Origin: Epiperipatus broadwayi
Taxonomy: Eukaryota; Onychophora; Udeonychophora; Euonychophora; Peripatidae
NCBI GenBank assembly: GCA_028023455.1
Contig: JAQFVV010000113.1
Coordinates: 308,001-372,000, forward strand
Direction of reading: 5' to 3'
DNA length: 64,000 nt
In this document: positions 33,040 to 44,581 of the stretch, in pieces
Layout: every line of letters begins with the position of its first letter
How positions within the stretch are numbered: position 1 is the stretch's first letter
The notes under the pieces: generated by a model
Database searches by the model: none
Told to the model about the DNA's origin: nothing
What the model saw: the letters and a program-made list of their open reading frames with translations, nothing else
Made by a program: the position numbers and the translations under genes

Positions 33040-35788
33040 TCCAAGACTAAGAATATATTATTTTCTAGGTACTGGTGATGTGATGTATTATGGCTTCTCC
33101 TTAAATGAAGTCAAGAATATCTCAGCAATTATGCCCAGATAAACCTGTTAGCCACTTTCTTTTACATTCCCCACTCTAATTTTACCCATAATCTGCTCTA
33201 TCCCATTTCCACAACATAATTTTTGTCAACTCTATAACCTTTATATCTAAATCCCCCTTATCTGTTCCCAAACCCAGCATAAAAACCAATAATTCACTTT
33301 CTGTATAATCACTCTTTTCATATTTATTTTTCCACAACTTCATTATATGTACCCTTTCTGTTTTCAAACATTTACATTCAATTAACAAATGCCTAATATT
33401 TTCAATTCCTTCCTTACATAATTTACAAAATAAATCACCCATATTTTTCCATTTACATGTATATTCTTTTGTAGCTAAAGATCCCGTTCGAGCCTTAAAC
33501 AATAAACTACTTTCCTTACTATTATCATATATTAACTCACACCTAATATTCTGTTTATTTTTATATATATTTAAACTCTTTTTACTCTCCATACTATTTC
33601 TCCATCTCTCTAACTCCCTAGTCTTTATTAATAAATTTATTCTTTTATCCCATTCCTTACTACTATAACACTCAATAATCCTCTTAACACAATCATCCCA
33701 TCTTTTGTACAAATATACTGATATAAATTCTTTATCCAAATCTTTTGCATACCGCATTATCTTTCTCACCCATCTTGTTACCTGCCCTTTACTCATAACC
33801 CAATTAAATACTATTTTAGCTATTCTTTTATTATCCATAAACTGCAATCTACCAAACATTTTCATTTTACTTTTTGCATCTCTCATATGAAAACTTGACC
33901 ATCCCATTTCTCCTTGAATTGCCTCCCTTGCTGTCCATACTTCTGCATCCAATGCATGTCTTCCTACTTCCCTTTGAGCTTTTTCTAAATAATCTAATAT
34001 CTTTTTACTAACATATAATGCATCATTACCATATGTTAACCCTGCTACTGCAACTCCTTTCCATATAATTCTAGCTACATCATATTTATTATATGAAAAT
34101 ACTGTTAATTTCTTTATCAATCCCTTTCTTTTCTTTGCTTCATTTATCAATTTTTTCTCCATTCATCCAAATAATTTTTCTGATTACTTAAAATAATTCC
34201 CAAATAACTATATCTATTCACCACCCTTAACTTAATATCTCCCAATAAAAATTCTACATCTTCTCTTTCCTCAGTATTAACCATCATTATATTTGATTTT
34301 TCTTTACTAAATTTAATCCCCATCTCTTTACTCACCCTTGCACATGTTCTCAACATAACTTCCATATCTTCTCTTTTTTCTGCACACAAAAATATATCAT
34401 CCGCAAAAAAAAAAAACCTGACAAAATATATACTCCCTTACTACCTATTAACGGTATCTCTATCCCTCTTCCTAATCTTTCTATTGCTCTTTCCATTTCA
34501 CTCAAATACAACACAAACAAAATAGGTGACATAGGGCATTCTTGCCTTAGTCCCACACCATTTTTAACTTTAATTGATTCTATATTCTCTAATTAATATA
34601 TATAATAATTATTTTCATATAATTTCTTAATAATATCTATTAAAGCTTCATCCATTCCCAAATTTGCTAAACTTATCCATAATCTATTTCTATTTACTCT
34701 ATCATATGCCTTCTCTATATCTTTAAAACTCATATATAACTGTTTATCTGCATTCCTACTCATATCCATAAGTTGTGTAACTACAAATAAACTATCTCCT
34801 ATATGCCTATCTAATCTAAAACCTCCTTGCATTTCACCCACTACATTATTCCCTTCCATCCATTTTACAACTTTACTAGCCACCATATACGAGAAAACTT
34901 TATATAAAACTGATGTTACCGCTATCGGTCTATAATTATTCAACTTTCTATGATCCTTATTTCTTTAAATAATAACCTTACTCTTGTATTACTCCAACTA
35001 CTTGGGAAAACTCTATTCTGTGCCATTTTATTAAAACAGGATAATAACTTTACTTTTGCCCTATATCCTAAATTCATTACCATCTCTGCTGCCCATCCAT
35101 CTAAACCTCTTGCCGTCCCACTTTTCAATTTCTTCTCTACCTCATTTAGTTCATTTTCTGAAAAGCTAATATTCCCATTACTATATTCTTTCATATTTTC
35201 TAACATTCTATCATTCACATCTAACATCTTTTCTATATTCATTACATAACTATTTAAGATTCTCTCTAAATCTTCTCTAGAACTACACTCAGTTCCCTCT
35301 TCATCTAGTAATACTAACTCTCTCTCCCCTACATTTCTCCTTTTAATATAATTCCAAAATTTTTTACTTCCATCTCTTCCACTTTTATTAATATCTTCCA
35401 ACAATTTACTATTCAATTTCATTCTCTCTCTATAAATATCTATTTTAGCCAACTTCTTCTTTTCTAAGTACTTTTCCCATTTAGCATTAATATCTTTTTC
35501 ACTTTCCTTATTCTTAATAGCACACTTATATTCTCTACATGCTTCTTTCCTTTCTTTTACACTTTTACTAATTTTAATTTTTTTATTACTTTTATTCTTT
35601 TCAATATTATCACCTAAAACCCTATTTGCAACTTTTTCTACTTCCTTACACCAATCCTTATACTCATCCCCAATCCACTCTTCCATTATTTCTTCAACTT
35701 GTATTTTATACTCTTCCAACTTATTCTTATCATTCACTCTCCATCCACATCTTTCACTATTATTTCTACTTTTATTTCTATTCTCCAT
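33040..35788 (-). pseudogene. LINE reverse transcriptase with C-terminal zinc knuckle (four breaks)
   Basis: Read on the minus strand from an ATG at 35788. A lysine-rich linker (282 codons) runs into the reverse transcriptase: LNNYRPIAVTSVLYKVF, GGFRLDRHIGDSL, SFKDIEKAYDRV (first catalytic Asp), LRQECPMSPILF, then FADDIFLCAE (34410-34380, catalytic pair) and the thumb. The final 326 codons end with CKLCKEGIENIRHLLIEC, a CCHC knuckle. Breaks are a frameshift near 34970, an in-frame TAA at 34593-34595, a frameshift in a run of 12 A on the plus strand at the FADD motif (34406-34417) and one in an A run near 34155. No endonuclease domain is visible upstream. The few, simple breaks suggest a fairly young copy. 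I do not place the clade. Confidence 0.85.
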
Positions 35789-36060
35789 CTTGATGGCAAC
35801 TAGCGCTATTAAGTGGGCAGATTTGATGCCAGTTAGCTGGTGGAATGTTTCTGTGCTTATGCATGTGAACAGTGCGACCTTGTGGCTGGAAAAACATTGC
35901 TGCTTTTGGGCTCTTACTGTGGATATTTCTGTGGGTTTATGCAGAAATGGTGTCTCTAGCAGTGGCAGTACACTATCTCCACCAGTACCATTTTCTATTG
36001 TTTTTTTAGTGAAATATTTTTATAAAAGAATTGCAAATAATTCCAATATTTTTTTAGTAA
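35789..36060. other. GC-richer segment upstream of the LINE frame
   Basis: Composition is nearer 45% GC than the surroundings. On the minus strand the LINE frame stays open upstream of its ATG for at least 30 codons (FTCISTETFHQLTGIKSAHL). On the plus strand a 92-codon frame overlaps. It may be the element's 5' end or leader. Confidence 0.35.
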
Positions 36061-36350
36061 CCCATTAAAAGTTGTGAGGAAAATTTTTTATCTAGAATCT
36101 GTTGGCCAAAAACATTTTGAATAATAAAAGTGATGATCTGAAAAAAAATATTAAAAATTATCTCAATGAGGAAGAAATTAGCAAGCCCCTAGTCTGAATG
36201 ATATATACATAAGTGATAACATATAAATATCTAACAAAGGAAGAACTGTAAATAAGTGGAGATAGTGAAAAAATTAATCCAAAAGAGGGTTTATGTAGAA
36301 GTAAAAGATAAAATAATCTTTAAATATTTCACTAAAAGGTCATTGCAGTA

Positions 36351-36420
36351 ACCTTGCAAGCAAGTAGTTAGTTGCAGACGGTTGTGGGTTCGCCTCCCGG
36401 CCAATGCTATGACATATATA
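36351..36420 (+). mobile_element. SINE family T, 5'-truncated copy
   Basis: GGTTGTGGGTTCGCCTCCCG holds a B box, preceded by AACCTTGCAAGCAAGTAGTTAG and followed by GCTATGACATATATATA. The A-box end is missing. Confidence 0.7.
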
Positions 36421-36424
36421 TATA

Positions 36425-37410
36425 AAGGCCAAAGCACTCTCAAATAATTCCTCAAAAGTGTAGAAAGGTGGTTTATATGTATAGCAACATATATAATTTT
36501 TTTTTTTGATGGAAGAAGATGGTTATTTTAAAGAATGAAAATATTTAAAATTGCTGTGCAAACCTATGAATATCAACAATATGAGAAACACCCTGAATAA
36601 CATTCATGAGAAATAGCAGTGCTAAGTTCTGATTAATGTTGTAAATGGTATCTAGGTAATAAGCAGTTGAATAGAAAGATATTCGTGAAATAGACTCATA
36701 TTTTGGCATAAGTGTTATCTATTGATGTGGGATGCTCATCCTCTAAGATAAATTATTATGATGCTAATTATGAGCAAAAATTAGATGTATATTTTATGTT
36801 ATCTAAAATACACATGGAAAAATGCAAAGATGTAATTTAGTTGCTTATAAATAGACCTATAATGCTAGTAGGGATAAGATGTTTATTTTTCTATTATTAT
36901 TCTGATTAACTAGAGTATGATTGATACAAATTAATTTTAAAAATGTATTATGAAATTGAGTACGTTTGTTTAAAATATGCCATTCAACAAACAATAAATC
37001 ATTATCTATCAGGAAAAAAAATGTCTTCCATGAATGGAAGTGAAAAAGTGATGTAAACTCTTTGTAATGAAACAAATTTGTTAAAGATTTGCTCTGAATA
37101 GAAATATATTCTTATAAAAATTGATATAATCAATCTTATTACTAATTTTGAAGCTTGGTGAAAGCACAGTGGTAGAATGGTGGACTCAAAAGTGAACAGT
37201 TTTGAAAGTGAGTAAAATAAAATAGAACTCAGTTTGGTCTAAGATGAAATAAATGAAATTAATCTGCTACTTGAATGCTTGAACATTGTATGATTCCCAA
37301 TCAAGTAATGATATAGTTTTGTAATGTGCATGTTTATTTCTAAAGTTTGTAGCTACTTTTCATTAATTGCTTTTCATGTAAAGAGGATATAAATTTAAAA
37401 ATTATTTTAT
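36425..37410. other. AT-rich DNA, nothing recognised
   Basis: No repeat family or splice-bounded frame seen. GCACAGTGGTAGAATGGTGG near 37168 is faintly A-box-like but has no B box. Confidence 0.4.
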
Positions 37411-37416
37411 AATTAA

Positions 37417-37728
37417 GAGAATAAGTCTTATTAGAAGTATACACCCTTATTTTTCTTTTTTCTTTTTTTGCACATCTTCATATATATATTTCTTCTAATA
37501 ACTTCTTTCATATTCACTTCAATGCAAACAATTTCCTTAAAAAATTTCTTTATTTTTCTTTCAGTTTCAACTGTTCAGAAGTCTTCATCAGAGCTTTATT
37601 GAAGTGATAAAGCTCTGATGAAGACTTCTGAACAGTCAAAACTGTAAGGAAAATAAAGAAGTTTTTTAAGAAAATTGTTTGCATTGAACTGTATATGAAA
37701 GAAGTTATTATGAGAATAAGTCTTGTTA
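37417..37728. mobile_element. Hairpin element with 17-bp direct repeats at its borders
   Basis: The arms 37493-37602 and 37607-37715 are inverted copies meeting at AGCTTTATTGAAGTGATAAAGCT. GAGAATAAGTCTT(A/G)TTA flanks the element (37417-37433 and 37712-37728), one mismatch in 17. The outer 60 bases on the left are unpaired and pyrimidine-rich. Confidence 0.7.
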
Positions 37729-37739
37729 AATAGATGTTA

Positions 37740-38870
37740 AACATGGAGTGATTAAAACTTTATTTAAAATAGAAACTGTTGGGAGCAATTATCATAAGTA
37801 ACTTATTTCTAAGATTTGGTTGAGCTTGCAGTTTATGTGAATACATGGTTATGTTAATTATTTTCATTCATAATTGAAAGTTAATTTTTCAAAACATAAG
37901 ATTTATAGCCATTAATGATATCAAGTTTGTCACATAGACTATCTTTGATAGATCTGTATCAACCACAAATAAATATTGCACAAATAACAAAATTCAATTC
38001 AATTGCATCACCAAAACATTCTTAAAAATTGTATCAAAATGGTCAACAAATGGAGTTCTTACAATTAAAAATTTCTTTCTGATATCATTTATGAAGTATA
38101 TATTTAGTAATATCAATATTTGAAGAATATTTTGTATAATTAATTAGACAAAATTGTTAGATGTATTCTCTTTTCTAAGCTTTAGACTTTGTATTTTGAA
38201 ATGGTATCAGAATTCTAGTTTGGGCATTAATATTTACATCTGTAGGATTGATATCTTAGTGAATTGCTTGAAAACTGAAAGTTTATAATTTATGCAAGAG
38301 CTCCAGTTAGATTGTCTTTAGGTACAAATACATTATTACTTTGGTTTATATGAATTAATTAAAATTGTTTTTTTCTTTAAGAGATAATTTTTGTTTTCAG
38401 GAAATGGATCCTTGGTTAGAATATTTATTTTGATGTCCTACTTGTTGATATTGGTCATATTAAAAGACATCGTGTTAAAATATCTTTGGCGAAAGTTTTA
38501 AAATGTTAGGATTAGACTGTTTAATGTTAATTAATGGTGTAAGTAAATCTCTAATGATTAGCTTTTATTACAAATTACTCAGAAATATCAGCTTTAATTG
38601 TAACCATATTTTAATCTTAGAGTGATAAATTAATTTTAATAAAATATAAATTAAAAAAATATATCATTGTTATGATCAAGAAGAATTATGGCTGACTATC
38701 TCATGATCAGAAGGTAATTATAATACATAATTAAACAGGTGATAATTTCCATCATCATAACAATTGTTATTTACAATTTCTAATACTGTATTCATAATAA
38801 ATTGATGACATAAACATCACATGTGCAATACAAATGAATGGCCACTGTTTAAAATTTCAATTGATTTATT
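37740..38870. other. AT-rich DNA, nothing recognised
   Basis: No frame, repeat or tRNA-like block I can support. Confidence 0.4.
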
Positions 38871-38883
38871 TGCTATCAATTTT

Positions 38884-39430
38884 TATTAAGGCTATATATA
38901 ACCTTAAGACTATGCACCTGAAAAATGACAGTAGGGACCTCTGCAAATCTTTAACACAAGATTTATTTAAAAGACAAGAGCAGCCACTCTTATCTTAACC
39001 TACTTTCTAAATAAATAGGAGAATCTAAAGCATTTTGATTTGAGAGCATAAGGCTATTAAATACCTCACTGATTAAGCCCACAAATTCTATGACACATTA
39101 ATATTCATGAAATTTTTCGATTTACAACAAGTCAGTGTTTAGATCTTATGCTTAGAAATCTATTAAAATAATATAAAGTTATAATAATTATATTTATAAA
39201 GCACATACTCATTACTTAAAGTAATATTTATTAAGGCTACAACCTTAAGACTATGGCTGCTCTTGTCTTTTAAATAAATCTTGTGCTAAAGATTTGTAGA
39301 GGTCCCTATTGTCATTTTTTCAGGCGCATAGTCTTAAGGTTATAGCCTTAATAAATATTACTTTAAGTAACGACGATGCACTTAAAGTAATAGGATGCAC
39401 TTTATGAATATAATTATTACAACTTTATAT
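38884..39430. repeat. Nested/overlapping inverted repeats
   Basis: 38884-38985 pairs with 39255-39353 (ACAAGATTTATTTAAAAGAC with GTCTTTTAAATAAATCTTGT). 39172-39252 pairs with 39333-39430 (TTATAATAATTATATTTATA with TATAATTATTACAACTTTAT). The motif TTAAGGCTA..ACCTTAAGACTATG occurs three times, two direct and one inverted, and takes part in both pairings. Confidence 0.7.
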
Positions 39431-39917
39431 TATCAAGTTTTATAGATAAATTTTTGAATGACAAACAGAATTAGGATTATAGTTTTATTTATTTATTATT
39501 TTATATCGCTCTGGATATCAAACAATTAACTTGTGAAGTAGTTTTTTAATAGGCAGTATAAGCTTTACTAAGATTTTTATTTTTTTTATATTTTATACTT
39601 ATTACAGACAGATTTAAAGAAAAACTTTATGCTCTTAAAGCAGGGCAAAATATCTTGGAGTTTGAGCATACAGTACATTATAAATTTTATGGCTTAGAAT
39701 TGCAAATTATTACACATTAATGAAATAACTTAAGGTTACAGATAATTTGGTAGATTAGATTGAGCTAATGCACTTGGGGATTAAAATATTTTATGTAAAA
39801 TGAAATATCTATATCTTCGTCATTCCAATTTCCAAAGTGATGCAGTAACATAGAAAAAAATTGCAATAATTATTTATTTAACCATTTGATTCTCTGATAG
39901 GATTCTGTCATCTAGAA

Positions 39918-40543
39918 CAGCGTTTCTCAACCTTTGGATCGCGTTAAATTAAATATCTGATAGCAAAAATCTTATTACAGTCTAAGAAAATATTAGTATT
40001 AAAAAAAAAATAGTAAGTAATATTACTTATGCTTTGTGTAGTTTTCTCAAATTCAATTGTAAATTTGCATTTAAATAATCATAATCGTCATAATGTTATC
40101 TCCCCCCCCCCTCATATGTTATATCATCGGCCGGGAGGCGAACCTACAACCGTCTGCAACCAACTAGTCGCTTAGCAAGGCAGCTGCGCTGACCTCTCAG
40201 CTAATAATGCTTGACACTCATAATGTTAAATTTCGCTTGTATTTCGTATATAAATAAAACCTTATTTGAAAAGAAAACACTTTTTTTTTGTTGTAATTAA
40301 CAAAATGTGTTAAGCTTTTAAATTAAAAATATGTAGTTTAACTTAAACTCAACTTTTAACTTACAAATTATTTGTTCATTATAAATATTATCAAATCGAA
40401 CCGAATATATACATATATACAGTATCTGGCTGATGTAATATATCTTTTATTTTATATTAAAATTTATGTAATAAACATTTCGGTCGCTGAACTATTTCAA
40501 TGAAGTCTATTGGGTCGCGCGGCAAAAAGGTTGAGAAGCGCTA
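39918..40543. mobile_element. hAT-type MITE with perfect 8-bp target duplication
   Basis: The left end is CAGCGTTTCTCAACCTTTGG and the right end, inverted, is TAGCGCTTCTCAACCTTTTT, the common hAT terminal form. ATCTAGAA flanks both ends (39910-39917 and 40544-40551), the 8-bp duplication typical of hAT elements. CG-rich subterminal bases (ATCGCG / GTCGCGCGG) also mirror each other. It is 626 bp including a SINE, with no transposase, so it is non-autonomous. Confidence 0.9.
40099..40217 (-). mobile_element. SINE family T with poly(G) tail, inserted in the hAT MITE
   Basis: Minus strand: TTAGCTGAGAGGTCAGCGC (A box region), TAGGTTCGCCTCCCG (B box region), ATATAACATATGAG followed by ten G. TCATAATGTTA flanks it (40088-40098 and 40218-40228), an 11-bp target duplication. 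The homopolymer lies inside the duplication, so it is part of the insert. Confidence 0.85.
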
Positions 40544-40559
40544 ATCTAGAAGTTAATCT

Positions 40560-41240
40560 TTATTTTCTGAAAAGATGAAAAAATAATCAAGTAAACTAAA
40601 GACTGCCATTTAAAATGGTATTCATATAGATTTTTTTTCATATCCAGTTATCTCTTATAAAATTGTAATTAAGTAATACCCATACTAACACCCATTTGAA
40701 AATGAATGCTAGCTAGAAAAAAAACAACTGCACTTTTTCAAAAATATAGCAGACAATATTTATTTATTAATTCACAATTATCATTCTAACTAGCTTATTT
40801 ATAAAAAACACTTAGCAACTGATCATGTACAAATTAAAAATGTTTTTATTTTTATGAAACTTGCAAAATATATGAGTTATTTTTCAAAAAGCAGCAAATT
40901 TATTTTAATCCGGTTGGAACTAATTATATATATATAATAGAAAGGCTTCTCCATTTGCAAAAGAGATTTTATTATACTTATTGTTTGTTGTGATTATAAA
41001 TAAAACCTGATTATATTTATGCTTCGCATTCTATTTGCAATTGTGATATATTTTCAATTGTTTTAAATGTTTCAAAATATTTTGAAAGGTTTCTATCAGT
41101 TTAAAGATCTTTGTTTGGCGTAAAAAACGCAGCTTGTTTTTGTGTACATATACATTAATTATCTAATGCTTATAATTAAATTAAAAGAGTTAATTATTTC
41201 TTTTATAAATATTTCAACTAGTTTTCATTTATTTAATAGA
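40560..41240. other. AT-rich DNA, nothing recognised
   Basis: No feature that I can support. Confidence 0.4.
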
Positions 41241-41244
41241 TTTG

Positions 41245-41475
41245 CTATCTTAATATAAAGTGAGCACTGGTTATATATATGTGTGGGAGATGATAATCTG
41301 GACCAACTGATGAATGCTGATTCAGCACCAAATTCGTGTATTGGTGATTATTTATCTTTTCTCCATGTGTGTGGCTATCAGTAGTATGAGATAGCGTGGA
41401 TAGTTGAAGATTGCTTGAAAGTCTGAGTTCTAATCCCCTATGTTTAATATATTGTAGTAAATGCATATATAAACA
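41245..41475 (+). mobile_element. Family H, single-arm copy
   Basis: AATCTGGACCAACTGATGAA, TATTGGTGATTATTTATC, GAGATAGCGTGGATAG and GAAAGTCTGAGTTCTAATCC match the arm of the 16.0 kb element. The B box has one substitution. Confidence 0.6.
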
Positions 41476-41479
41476 TATA

Positions 41480-42230
41480 CAATACAATTACTTTGTTATA
41501 TATTTTAAATATTGGAAGTGACTTTTAATGTTAACTAATATTTATTTTATAGGTGCATTTGTCCATTTAATGCATATATGCATTAATGTACTTTATTAAT
41601 ATTTTAAAGTCCATATGTACATAGATTATGGGTTAATTAATAGCTATAATTTAAAACTACACTTCAAAGCATGTCTTATAGATAGAACGTTTAATTTTTA
41701 TTGTCTTAAATAAATAAATAAATGTTAATTTACTGGTCTGTCACTTGAGAATTGATGGAAAATTTTAACTCAAATAACTTGAGTTACCCATTCACTAACT
41801 AGTAAATGAGTATATATAATGTTTATGGGACATGTACTTTAATAAATCCTTATGTTTCACGGAAATCTGCTATCACAAAAAATTTTCAAAATCCATCCAG
41901 ACCCTAAACATTTTACTATAACTTCTTAATATCTATGTAAATGTTTCAAACATTTATTCAGAAAAGGTACTATAGTTGAAAATTATTTATTAATTGCTTA
42001 GTATGCTTTTGACAATTCTTATCATGTTAATAGAACTCATATTTTTCTATTTGAATTAATATAATATTTAAATCTAGTATGCCTTATGCAAATTTATTTA
42101 AATGTTTCATTTTCTTGATAATGGAACACATGACTCTTTTTTATTTCTTGCATACAGATCTTTAATCCTACAGTTTTTATCTTAATAACTTATTTATTTG
42201 TCAAATCACACACACACACACATATATATA
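41480..42230. other. AT-rich DNA with a short CA/TA repeat at its end
   Basis: (CA)7(TA)5 near 42207-42231; otherwise nothing recognised. Confidence 0.45.
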
Positions 42231-42794
42231 TAATCATTTTCAACCATAATCACCAATCCATTGCAGGATGAAATTATCTCCAAATCTAAATACTAGAAAA
42301 CTTTCTAATTTGATCCATTCATCTGATATGTGATCTTTTTCTAGGTCTTTCTTTTATAAATTGTATGGATCTAATATAAGGCTCAAACATTTATTTATTA
42401 CTGTCTCTTTTAGCATTATGTTCATCCTTACTTCTTATTAGTTTTTAAAATTCCTTTAATAATATCAATGTCATTTGTTCATTCTCTCATTCATGCATTT
42501 TGTTTTTGATCTCTTATTATTATTTCTAATGTACAACTTTCCATATTTCATTGAATGGTCAAACATCATTATATTGCTCTTCTATTAATGTACAAATATC
42601 AGATTCATAAACAAGAATTGGTAAAAAACATCTATTAAAAACCTTCTTTTTCAAACATATAGGCATATTTTCTTTTAAAATTATTATTTCTATCAAAAAC
42701 AATCCATGCAAGTTTTATAATCTAGAATCAATTTAACTCATTATGTTTACATTTGTATTAATAATCTGATAATTTTTGCTAATTCATATTTAAC

Positions 42795-42884
42795 AAAAGG
42801 TCAGCGACAGCTGCTTTACAAGCAATTGTCCCGGGTTAGCGGGTTCGCTTCCTGGCTGATGCTATGACACATGGGGGGGGGGGG
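42795..42884 (+). mobile_element. SINE family T with a 12-G tail
   Basis: GGTCAGCGACAGCTGC, then GCGGGTTCGCTTCCTGG (B box region), then GCTATGACACATG followed by 12 G (42873-42884). 5'-truncated before the A box. It lies inside the RTE copy. Confidence 0.8.
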
Positions 42885-43235
42885 ATTTTTTTTCTAAGAT
42901 AATGCATTTTAGAATTTACTTTCAGTCCTACTATCTTACTTTGATCTGATAAATTTTTTAACATTTTCAGAAAACTCCAAATCACCATTTGCAAAATCTA
43001 ATTGATATAAATAAACTCCATTTATTTTTATTTCCTTAGTTTCTCATGCCAATTCACAAAATATTTTTTTGTAAAAAAGTTGTAAAAATTTTTAGAAAAA
43101 TAAAATCACTCAGTCACACACCCTTATTAATATTTTAAATATCATGATGTAATCTAACCATTACTTTTTGCATTTTGATACCTATTCTTCAGAATATGAT
43201 AATATCCAAGATTTATATTTTTATGATCCAATGCT

Positions 43236-43577
43236 TTTATCACTGTAGAAATATTTATAAAATAAAATGCATTTTTTGTAATCTTCAAACCCAAAATCAA
43301 TAACTACTCATATTTATTAGTCCTATCTATAATTTCTCTCATCAATTGGTCCAGATTATCATCTCCACACATATATACAATCAAAGCTCAGCTTTATATT
43401 AAGATAACCAATCTTCATAATTTAATGGACAGGCTTCAAACCACTCCATCCCACAATTCTTCAGCTGTCCATTTATCACTATAGAAATATTTATAAAATA
43501 AAGTGCATTTTTTGTAATCTTTAAATCCAAAATCAATGACAACTCACATTTATTAGTCCTATCTATAATTTCTCTCA
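43236..43577. repeat. 106-bp direct duplication flanking a family H fragment
   Basis: 43236-43341 and 43472-43577 are direct copies (about nine differences in 106). Between them 43342-43471 matches the centre of family H (CAATTGGTCCAGATTATCAT, TTTAATGGACAGGCTTC). The duplicated sequence is part of the RTE coding region, so it is target DNA rather than element DNA. Confidence 0.85.
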
Positions 43578-44581
43578 ATACTTAGATGTAATCCAATGTG
43601 TAAAACCACTATTAAATTCAGCTTGTTGTTTAGATTAGTTGAAATCAGAAGTTCACTGTAGATGAATTGTAATTATCTTGGTAATATTTTGTATAGAACT
43701 GATAAAGAAGACTGATAGATCTGTGATATTTAATGTCTTCCTTATTATCTTTCTTAACTATCAATATTATTTCACTGCATTCTTTCAATCATTTGGTATA
43801 TCTTTGATCATTTAAATATTTGGTATATAATTTTAGCATTATTTATTTATTTATTTTTTCCTTTTTTTAATTTTAAGATATTGATTACAATTCCATATTT
43901 TCCTGAAACTCTTTCTTTCTTAATAGTTTAATTGTAAAACTCACATCATCATTTAAAATACTGATCAATTCTCAAGATGCAATAACTGAAGGAGATACTT
44001 TGATTTCTTGTTCTTTACTACTATATTATTTTTTATAGAACTCTTTCACACATTCTATTTTAATAATAATTCTTTTTTTATATTATTATTACAGAAATAA
44101 TTTTCTTTCCAATACCAAAATATTCTTTTACGTTTTTGGGACTTCTACTGTCTTCTATAGCTTTCATTACTAATTTGCTATTGTAGTTTTTATACTATTC
44201 TTAATTCTTTTTTACAGCATTTTACAAAACTCTAGATATCTTCTTACTGGATCATTTAAAAAATATTTTCATGCTTCTTCTTTTCTTCATACATTGATGT
44301 ATCAGTAAAAGTTTATTGGGAAGTACTGCTTTTTTGTACCATTTTCTTACAGTTCTTAATAACATATTAAATGCTTTTATTTTAATTTGTTTCTGTCTGT
44401 ATATACACATTTTAAATTATTAATAATAATAAAAAATCTGTTCCCATTTAGAATTCAAACTCACATCGTTACTTCCCAAAAATTTCCTTAGCAATTGAGT
44501 CCAATGGAAATATTACATTTGTAGAGTAATATTTTAATATAATATTGATTTAACTCATACATAATTATTTAAATTAATATA

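Larger units (their letters stand above)
42236..44300 (-). pseudogene. RTE/BovB-like LINE, decayed reverse transcriptase
   Basis: Minus-strand blocks in RTE order are: NYNSKLVMKAIEDSRSPKN, then VKKDNKEDIKYHRSISLL, VLREI, then RTNKYE...FINISTVIKALDHKN with YYHILKNRYQNAKS, then LSDQSKIVGLKVNSK, and MPICLKKKVFNRCFLPILVY near the 3' end. These correspond to the 'NYRPISLLS', 'FVDYEKAFDS', 'ADD' helper and 'CVLP' segments of RTE elements, but many stops and frameshifts separate them. It is interrupted by a family T SINE (42795-42884) and a family H fragment (43342-43471). Confidence 0.8.
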
